Shown piece by piece: positions 5,752-9,605 of a DNA stretch of 9,605 nucleotides (position 1 is the stretch's first letter; each line of letters starts with the position of its first letter). Under the pieces are notes generated by a model that was not told where the DNA came from, did no database searches, and worked only from the letters and a program-made list of their open reading frames with translations. The position numbers and the translations under genes were made by a program. This DNA is from Clostridiales bacterium (lineage in GTDB: Bacteria; Bacillota; Clostridia; Christensenellales; Borkfalkiaceae), in assembly GCA_003503945.1 (NCBI GenBank), contig DOCD01000126.1, forward strand, positions 2,053 to 11,657, read 5' to 3'.

Positions 5752-6171
5752 ATGGAAAGATACGTTGCTTTCGATATCGGCGATAAAAGGATAGGCGTCG
5801 CCATTTCCGACCCCTTCAATACATATGCTCTGCCTTCGCAGACCTATTTTCGGAAGGGGTTTAAAGAGGACGTCGCCGCGATTGCCGCAATCGCGAAGGA
5901 AAAGGGCGCTACGGTCATAATCTGCGGGCTCCCCGTAAATTTCGACGGCAGCGAGGCGTTGCAGACCGAAAAAACGCAGAGGTTTATCGACGCGCTTAAA
6001 TGCGAGGCGAACGTACCCGTCGTTTGCGAGGACGAAAGGTTCACCACGAAAATGGCGCACGATACGCTTATAAGCGAGGGTATGCGCCGCGAAAAGCGGA
6101 AAAATTACGTCGACGCGCTCGCCGCCGCAAATATCCTCGACGGCTATCTTAGCCGTATAAAAAACGATTGA
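5752..6171 (+). CDS. ruvX: RuvX/YqgF-family RNase H-fold nuclease
   Basis: A 139-aa cytoplasmic protein of the YqgF family, an RNase H-like fold implicated in 16S rRNA 5'-end maturation and proposed as a Holliday-junction resolvase. The motifs are intact: D8 in the opening strand (FDIGDKRIGVAISDP, 7-21), ICGLPVNFDGS (57-67), DERFTT (94-99) and DALAAANILDGYL (121-133). D8, E95 and D121 match the family's acidic active-site positions. Length and N-terminus are normal, so the ATG at 5752 is secure. The gene has no Shine-Dalgarno and its promoter predicts initiation at the start codon. The DUF1292 gene downstream is its usual partner in Bacillota; the small ireB/DUF965 gene that often precedes ruvX is absent here and a 56-aa membrane protein sits there instead. 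Confidence 0.93.
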   Translation: MERYVAFDIGDKRIGVAISDPFNTYALPSQTYFRKGFKEDVAAIAAIAKEKGATVIICGLPVNFDGSEALQTEKTQRFIDALKCEANVPVVCEDERFTTKMAHDTLISEGMRREKRKNYVDALAAANILDGYLSRIKND

Positions 6172-6178
6172 GTGCCGA

Positions 6179-6277
6179 AAAAGGCAAGGGCGGATTTATT
6201 TTTGCACATTAAAATCTGGAATATTCATAATAAGGTGTGCAAAGCAGCGCAAAGCTCGCGCGCCCGTTAAGCCTTTT
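6179..6277 (+). other. Structured spacer between ruvX and the DUF1292 gene
   Basis: Nested complementarity covers most of the gap: AAAAGGC (6179-6185) with GCCTTTT (6271-6277), GGGCG (6188-6192) with CGCCC (6261-6265), and TTTGCACA (6201-6208) with TGTGCAAA (6236-6243). It could be an RNA fold at the end of the ruvX message, or a DNA operator around the candidate promoter at 6202-6231. The sequence alone does not distinguish these. Confidence 0.4.
6202..6231 (+). promoter_or_regulatory. Possible promoter of the DUF1292 gene
   Basis: TTGCAC (6202-6207) is followed by an 18-nt spacer and CATAAT (6226-6231). The -35 is part of the 8-bp inverted repeat TTTGCACA/TGTGCAAA, whose other arm covers the predicted start of transcription near 6238. 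The leader would be about 114 nt and would include the palindrome at 6296-6328. Confidence 0.4.
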
Positions 6278-6295
6278 ACGACCGCAATATAAATA

Positions 6296-6329
6296 TCACG
6301 AAAAATTTGTGCAAGCAAATTTTTGTGAA
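6296..6329. repeat. Intergenic palindrome, CACAAAAATTT family
   Basis: TCACGAAAAATTTG (6296-6309) pairs with CAAATTTTTGTGA (6316-6328) around the loop TGCAAG, with one bulged G. Read on the minus strand, the outer sequences TTCACAAAAATT and AATTTTTCGTGAT match those flanking the tsf terminator at 9421-9465. It ends 8 nt before the ribosome binding site of the DUF1292 gene, so it may affect translation of that gene. Confidence 0.55.
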
Positions 6330-6351
6330 TTTAATTTAGGAGTATAATTTT

Positions 6352-6660
6352 ATGGAAGAAAATCAGGAACAGGAAAACGAACTTGAGGACGGTCTTATCG
6401 AGCTTATCGACGACGACGGAAAGGTGATAAACTTCAAGCTTTTGGACGTGACGGAGTATAAGGGCGAAAAATACACGTTGCTTCTTGCCGCCGAACCCAA
6501 CGAGCAGATTGCGGAGGACGAGGTGGTCATTTTCCGCCTCAACGAGCAGGAAGAAACGCTCGAGCCTATCGAGGACGAAAAGCTTTTGGAAGAGATTTTC
6601 GAGTTTTACCAACAGGAAACGGACGGCGAAGAGGTGTATTCCGACGACGAGAACAATTAA
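6352..6660 (+). CDS. DUF1292 (YrzB-like) acidic protein
   Basis: A 102-aa, strongly acidic, cytoplasmic protein without membrane segments. Residues ~14-85 fit the DUF1292 pattern: IELIDDDGKVINFKLLDVTEYKGEKYTLLL, then EDEVVIFRL, ending in EPIEDEKLLEEIFEFYQQ. Its molecular function is unknown; in Bacillota it is regularly found beside ruvX, as here. A TAGGAG lies 9 nt before the ATG. The acidic N- and C-terminal tails (EENQEQENELED; ETDGEEVYSDDENN) are unstructured-looking and variable in the family. The 180-nt gap from ruvX is long for co-transcription and holds both a candidate promoter and folded sequence, so it may have its own regulation. A strong terminator lies about 90 nt past the stop, beyond a palindromic repeat. 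Confidence 0.88.
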   Translation: MEENQEQENELEDGLIELIDDDGKVINFKLLDVTEYKGEKYTLLLAAEPNEQIAEDEVVIFRLNEQEETLEPIEDEKLLEEIFEFYQQETDGEEVYSDDENN

Positions 6661-6672
6661 TATAGCCTAGGT

Positions 6673-6747
6673 GACACCTCACCACCGCTGCGCTTTGCTG
6701 CGCGGAGCCTCCCCGAAGGGGAAGCTTACAATAAGGCTGAAATAACG
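6673..6747. repeat. Interspersed palindromic repeat element, copy 2 (shorter)
   Basis: It starts at GACACCTCACCACCGC and ends at CTGAAATAACG. It contains a GCGC-rich foldback near 6688-6704 and TCCCC (6710-6714) with GGGGA (6718-6722). It aligns with the right half of the element at 917-1056: CCTCA-C/T-CA, a foldback, then CCCC-x-AAGGGGAAGC and CTGAAATAA in the same order. It lies in the gene-free gap after the DUF1292 gene and appears to lack the left half seen in copy 1. Confidence 0.65.
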
Positions 6748-6752
6748 TCGAA

Positions 6753-6787
6753 CCCCCGCGGGCTGATTGCCCGCGGGGGATATTTTT
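6753..6787 (+). terminator. Terminator between convergent genes
   Basis: CCCCCGCGGGC (6753-6763) pairs with GCCCGCGGGGG (6769-6779) around the loop TGATT, followed by ATATTTTT. This very stable hairpin ends the DUF1292 transcript. It abuts the stop of the convergent XRE gene (6786-6788) and may block read-through from that side too, though the minus-strand T-tract is weak. Confidence 0.85.
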
Positions 6788-6986
6788 AAGTCAACAAACT
6801 GTCGAATGTTTCGTTGAATATTTCGCAAAGTTTTGAAAGCGTATTAAAATCCGGTTCGCATTCACCGCGCTCCCATGTGCCTACGGTTCGATAATTGACC
6901 CCGACAAGTTTACCGAGTTCGGTCTGACTTAAAGCTTGCCCTTTACGCAAATTTTTTAAATTTTCGGCAAATTTTATTTCTTTCAT
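6786..6986 (-). CDS. Small XRE-family repressor (one HTH domain)
   Basis: A 66-aa protein consisting of a single Cro/C1-type helix-turn-helix: FAENLKNLRKGQALSQTELGKLVGVNYRTVGTWERGECEPDFNTLSKLCEIFNETFDSLL. The turn and recognition helix (SQTELGKLVGVNYRTVGTWERG, residues ~20-41) are canonical and there is no effector domain, so it probably acts as a dimeric repressor. The ATG at 6986 is the only sensible start, but no Shine-Dalgarno is visible; a TATACC at 7016-7011 would give a leader of only ~18 nt. It is divergent from the 109-aa gene at 7068, and the 81-bp gap holds two copies of a TACCA-N7-TGGCA site, the likely operators. AT-rich codon use contrasts with the adjacent core genes and suggests an acquired module. 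Confidence 0.88.
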   Translation of the reverse strand: MKEIKFAENLKNLRKGQALSQTELGKLVGVNYRTVGTWERGECEPDFNTLSKLCEIFNETFDSLLT

Positions 6987-6997
6987 AATTATATTTT

Positions 6998-7014
6998 TGC
7001 CAAAAACCTTGGTA
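6998..7014. promoter_or_regulatory. Candidate operator O1 of the XRE repressor
   Basis: TGCCAAAAACCTTGGTA, a TGCCA-N7-TGGTA site. Its half-sites are identical to those of the site at 7027-7043 in the opposite orientation. It lies 11 nt upstream of the repressor's ATG on the minus strand, over that gene's likely transcription start, so it would serve autoregulation. Binding is inferred from the arrangement. Confidence 0.6.
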
Positions 7015-7020
7015 TAAATC

Positions 7021-7049
7021 TTGACTTACCAGAAAATCTGGCATAAAAT
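7021..7049 (+). promoter_or_regulatory. Promoter of the 109-aa gene
   Basis: TTGACT (7021-7026), a 17-nt spacer, then TAAAAT (7044-7049). The spacer is exactly the candidate operator at 7027-7043, so a bound repressor would occlude RNA polymerase. Transcription would start near 7056, immediately before or within the ribosome binding site GGAGG at 7056-7060, giving a very short leader. Confidence 0.75.
7027..7043. promoter_or_regulatory. Candidate operator O2 of the XRE repressor
   Basis: TACCAGAAAATCTGGCA; its core CCAGA-AAA-TCTGG is a perfect palindrome. It fills the -35 to -10 spacer of the divergent promoter. Its centre is 29 bp from that of O1 and it is O1 in reverse orientation (TACCA-N7-TGGCA). 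Confidence 0.65.
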
Positions 7050-7067
7050 ATTTGCGGAGGTTTACTT

Positions 7068-7397
7068 ATGATAAATGTTTTATTGCAGAGGGTAGAGGAA
7101 AACGAAAAACTGACGGACGAACAAAAAAAGGACAGAAAATTGGAGCTGAAAGCTTATTGGCAAAAAAATAACAAACAACTTTTTAAGCTTGAAGCAAAGT
7201 ATTCGAAAAAGCGCGACGATTTTATAATCTACATTAAAATAATGGGCATATATTACGAGCTTCGCCGCATATGCGAGGGTGCGGAAACCGTTCCTTTTAT
7301 GCCCGGTGATAATTTTATCGAAGAAACGGAGGCGTTCGCCAATCGGTTACGGCGGGATTCATTTGAAATGTTTTGCCAAAATAATAATTTAAATTAA
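7068..7397 (+). CDS. Protein of unknown function, probable target of the XRE repressor (109 aa)
   Basis: I do not recognise this 109-aa protein. The first ~50 residues are highly charged and predicted helical (RVEENEKLTDEQKKDRKLELKAYWQKNNKQLFKLEAKYSKKRDD), probably a helical hairpin or coiled coil. Residues ~52-68 (FIIYIKIMGIYYELRRI) are hydrophobic and aromatic but too broken by charge to be a clear membrane span. The rest (PFMPGDNFIEETEAFANRLRRDSFEMFCQNNN) looks like another helix. Expression is well supported: GGAGG 7 nt before the ATG, and a good promoter carrying a repressor-type palindrome. Codon use is AT-rich. Its pairing with a minimal XRE repressor is an arrangement seen in toxin-antitoxin, phage-derived and stress modules, but nothing in the protein identifies a toxin. 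rpsB's promoter begins about 20 nt past the stop and no terminator lies between. Confidence 0.72.
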   Translation: MINVLLQRVEENEKLTDEQKKDRKLELKAYWQKNNKQLFKLEAKYSKKRDDFIIYIKIMGIYYELRRICEGAETVPFMPGDNFIEETEAFANRLRRDSFEMFCQNNNLN

Positions 7398-7416
7398 TTA
7401 TCTCTATTAAAACCGC

Positions 7417-7445
7417 TTTACAAGTATGTAAATTTTTGTTAAAAT
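7417..7445 (+). promoter_or_regulatory. rpsB promoter
   Basis: TTTACA (7417-7422), a 17-nt spacer, then TAAAAT (7440-7445) with an extended -10 TGT. Transcription would start near 7452 and produce a leader of about 129 nt before rpsB. It is the strongest-looking promoter in the window, as expected for a ribosomal-protein operon. Confidence 0.75.
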
Positions 7446-7451
7446 ACTATG

Positions 7452-7568
7452 GCTATAAAAATTCACACCCTGCGGGCGGGCGTTCCGTGACGGTAAAATC
7501 TTTCAGTGCCGTAATAAACGCCGCTAAGGCTTCGCCTTTAATTGCCGCGCCGCACGGGGAGGTTAAAC
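7452..7568 (+). promoter_or_regulatory. Structured 5' leader of rpsB, candidate S2 autoregulatory RNA
   Basis: The untranslated region has an outer stem GGCGTT (7479-7484)/AACGCC (7517-7522), extendable on the left by GCG (with a bulged G) to the CCGC end at 7524. Inside it is ACGG (7490-7493)/CCGT (7509-7512). A separate perfect hairpin AAGGC-TTC-GCCTT (7526-7538) follows, then a GC-rich stretch leading to the ribosome binding site. No T-run follows any stem, so control would act on translation and not by termination. Ribosomal protein leaders often bind their own product; that role is inferred here. Confidence 0.45.
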
Positions 7569-7580
7569 GGAGGAATTAAA

Positions 7581-8384
<804 letters not shown>

Positions 8385-8398
8385 ATAATTTACGCCGA

Positions 8399-8440
8399 AA
8401 TGCTACAAGGCGGAATTGATTTCCGCCGTTAAGTAGCATT
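8399..8440 (+). other. Two-tier stem in the rpsB-tsf spacer
   Basis: AATGCTAC (8399-8406) pairs with GTAGCATT (8433-8440). Inside it GGCGGAA (8409-8415) pairs with TTCCGCC (8421-8427), with a 5-nt loop and an asymmetric internal loop. Both stems are perfect. No T-tract follows, so it is not an intrinsic terminator; it may set relative rpsB and tsf levels through processing or mRNA stability, or bind a ribosomal protein. Confidence 0.55.
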
Positions 8441-8454
8441 ACGACAAAAATAAC

Positions 8455-8493
8455 TCACGGCAAATTTTTTGCATAACAAAAAATTTGCGTGAA
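8455..8493 (+). repeat. Palindrome in the tsf leader, CACAAAAATTT family
   Basis: A 16-bp foldback: TCACG-(g)-CAAATTTTTTG (8455-8471) with CAAAAAATTTGCGTGA (8477-8492), loop CATAA, with one bulged G at the same position as in the palindrome at 6296-6328. It ends 8 nt before the tsf ribosome binding site. The purine-to-T order and lack of a T-run after the stem argue against simple termination. Confidence 0.6.
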
Positions 8494-8513
8494 CATAATA
8501 AGGAGTTAAGAAA

Positions 8514-9419
8514 ATGGCATTTACGGCAAAAGACGTTATGAATTTACGTGAAAAGAGCGGCGCGGGAATGTTGGAGTGCAAAAAGGCGCTTACCGACGCC
8601 GACGGCGATATGGAAAAGGCTGCCGAGCTTTTGAGAGAGCGCGGCATTGCCAAGGCTGTTAAAAAGGAAGGCAGGATTGCCGCGGAGGGCGCGGTAGGCG
8701 CTTATGTATGCGAAAAGTGCGGCACGGGCGTGTTGCTTGAAATCAACTGCGAAAGCGACTTCGTTTCGCGCGGCGACAAGTTCCACGAAATAGTTGACAG
8801 CGTTGCAAAGGTCGTTGCGGAAAACAAACCCGCTGACGTGGAAGCGCTCAACGAATGCAAGCTGGGCGACGGCACCGTCAAGGATTTTATCACCAACCAG
8901 ACGGCGATTATAGGCGAAAAAATTTCTATCCGCAGGTTTGAAATTTTCGTAACTGAAGGCAAATTGGAAACCTATATTCATATGGGCGGCAAGGTCGGCG
9001 TTATGGTCGAAGCGACAAACTTCAAAGCGGGCGAGGAGGAAACTCTGCACGATATCGCGCTTCAAATCGCGGCGGCAAAGCCCTCGTACGTGACCGAAGG
9101 GGAGGTGCCTGCGGCTGTTCTGGACAAGGAAAAGGAAATTATGCTCGTCCAGATGCAGAACGACCCGAAAAACGCGAACAAACCCAAGGAAATACTCGAA
9201 AAAATCGTTGCGGGCAAAATGGGCAAATTCTATCAGGACAACTGCCTTTTGGACCAGCCCTTCGTAAAGGACGACGGCAAGAAGGTTAAGGAAGTTATCG
9301 GCAGCAAATTCACCGTTGCACGCTTCGTTCGCTTCGAAATGGGCGAAGGTCTCGAAAAGAAGAGCGAGAACCTTCAGGACGAAGTGGCAAAGCAGGTTGC
9401 CGCAATGAAGAAAAATTAA
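8514..9419 (+). CDS. tsf: Elongation factor Ts
   Basis: A 301-aa guanine-nucleotide exchange factor for EF-Tu, acting in the cytoplasm. The N-terminal UBA-like domain (residues 3-50, AKDVMNLREKSGAGMLECKKALTDADGDMEKAAELLRERG) and the EF-Tu-contact segment (LLEINCESDFVSRGDKF, ~78-94) match the family closely. The core then repeats in two subdomains, including YIHMGGKVGVMVEA (~153-166), and ends with FVRFEMGEGLEKK. Cys residues at ~65 and ~68 (VCEKCGTG) are a small oddity of the linker. AAGGAG lies 7-8 nt before the ATG. It follows rpsB in the usual order, but a terminator comes directly after it, so pyrH, which often follows in Bacillota, is not co-transcribed here. Confidence 0.97.
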   Translation: MAFTAKDVMNLREKSGAGMLECKKALTDADGDMEKAAELLRERGIAKAVKKEGRIAAEGAVGAYVCEKCGTGVLLEINCESDFVSRGDKFHEIVDSVAKVVAENKPADVEALNECKLGDGTVKDFITNQTAIIGEKISIRRFEIFVTEGKLETYIHMGGKVGVMVEATNFKAGEEETLHDIALQIAAAKPSYVTEGEVPAAVLDKEKEIMLVQMQNDPKNANKPKEILEKIVAGKMGKFYQDNCLLDQPFVKDDGKKVKEVIGSKFTVARFVRFEMGEGLEKKSENLQDEVAKQVAAMKKN

Positions 9420-9425
9420 ATTCAC

Positions 9426-9460
9426 AAAAATTCGCCGCTATTCTGCGCGGCGAATTTTTC
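9426..9460 (+). terminator. Terminator of the rpsB-tsf unit
   Basis: A 13-bp stem (9426-9438 with 9447-9459) has the loop TATTCTGC and a run of five T. It begins 6 nt after the tsf stop. The loop and the 5' flank TTCACAAAAAT repeat those of the hydA terminator, while the inner stem sequence differs. Confidence 0.9.
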
Positions 9461-9485
9461 GTGATTTCAGGGCTGCTCGCCCTCT

Positions 9486-9525
9486 GTCCGCAATCTAAGG
9501 GCAAACTTATTATATAATTGCGGAC
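9486..9525. promoter_or_regulatory. Inverted repeat with an embedded TATAAT, upstream of the next gene
   Basis: GTCCGCAAT (9486-9494) and ATTGCGGAC (9517-9525) form a perfect 9-bp inverted repeat. Its right arm overlaps TATAAT (9513-9518). No good -35 is visible. This may be a promoter-operator or an RNA stem for a gene beyond the window. The remainder up to 9605 has a further hairpin, GCAAAAA (9570-9576) with TTTTTGC (9583-9589), and no coding sequence that I can support. Confidence 0.4.
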
Positions 9526-9605
9526 ATTCACCTCGCCGAGGCGAAAGTATTCGCAAATTGGGTGCGCTTGCAAAAAATGCGATTTTTGCGCGCGCCGTAA
9601 ATATT

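Noticed and set aside
6988..6993. TATAAT just upstream of the minus-strand XRE gene as its -10 box
   Set aside because: Transcription would begin around 6981, inside the coding sequence and past the only plausible ATG, and there is no matching -35.
7542..7580. TTG-initiated N-terminal extension of rpsB
   Set aside because: The ATG at 7581 has a GGAGG site and gives the universal S2 N-terminus; the extension would encode part of the leader's GC-rich structure.
8544..9425. Long minus-strand open frame (293 codons) opposite tsf
   Set aside because: It mirrors tsf codon by codon as a shadow of its codon bias, has no ribosome binding site, and gives a Phe/Leu/Ala-rich sequence with no family resemblance. 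The same holds for the long frames opposite hydB and hydA.

Overview
The window looks like the chromosome of an uncultured anaerobic Clostridia-type bacterium (Bacillota), possibly close to Christensenellales. The reasons are a fermentative trimeric [FeFe]-hydrogenase operon, strong AGGAGG ribosome binding sites, ruvX followed by a DUF1292 gene, an rpsB-tsf pair, and GC-containing interspersed palindromic repeats of the kind common in gut Clostridia. The lineage is an inference and was not tested by any search.

Layout from left to right. (1) 1-907 is an AT-rich accessory module: a 66-aa unknown gene on the minus strand and a divergent regulator with two tandem XRE domains. Their -35 boxes overlap and lie within an inverted repeat. 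(2) 908-1241 holds an interspersed palindromic repeat, a terminator-like hairpin and the hydrogenase promoter. (3) 1242-5362 is hydC-hydB-hydA, tightly spaced, ending at a strong terminator; together they should form a soluble, probably electron-bifurcating complex exchanging electrons between NADH, ferredoxin and H2. (4) 5509-6660 holds a 56-aa single-span membrane protein, ruvX with an apparently leaderless start, and a DUF1292 gene behind a structured spacer. (5) 6661-7397 holds a second palindromic repeat, a terminator, and a second AT-rich divergent XRE module: a one-domain regulator and a 109-aa unknown protein separated by two inverted copies of a 17-bp operator-like site. (6) 7398-9605 holds rpsB with a long structured leader, a structured rpsB-tsf spacer, tsf, its terminator, and the probable upstream region of a gene beyond the window.

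The housekeeping genes are conventional. The interesting content is regulatory: two small divergent XRE modules built on the same plan, a small family of intergenic palindromes with shared flanks (two of them terminators with identical 8-nt loops), candidate ribosomal-protein autoregulatory structures around rpsB and tsf, and an Ile in place of the usual Met in the second H-cluster motif of HydA. I see no CRISPR array, tRNA, rRNA, transposase or integrase gene.
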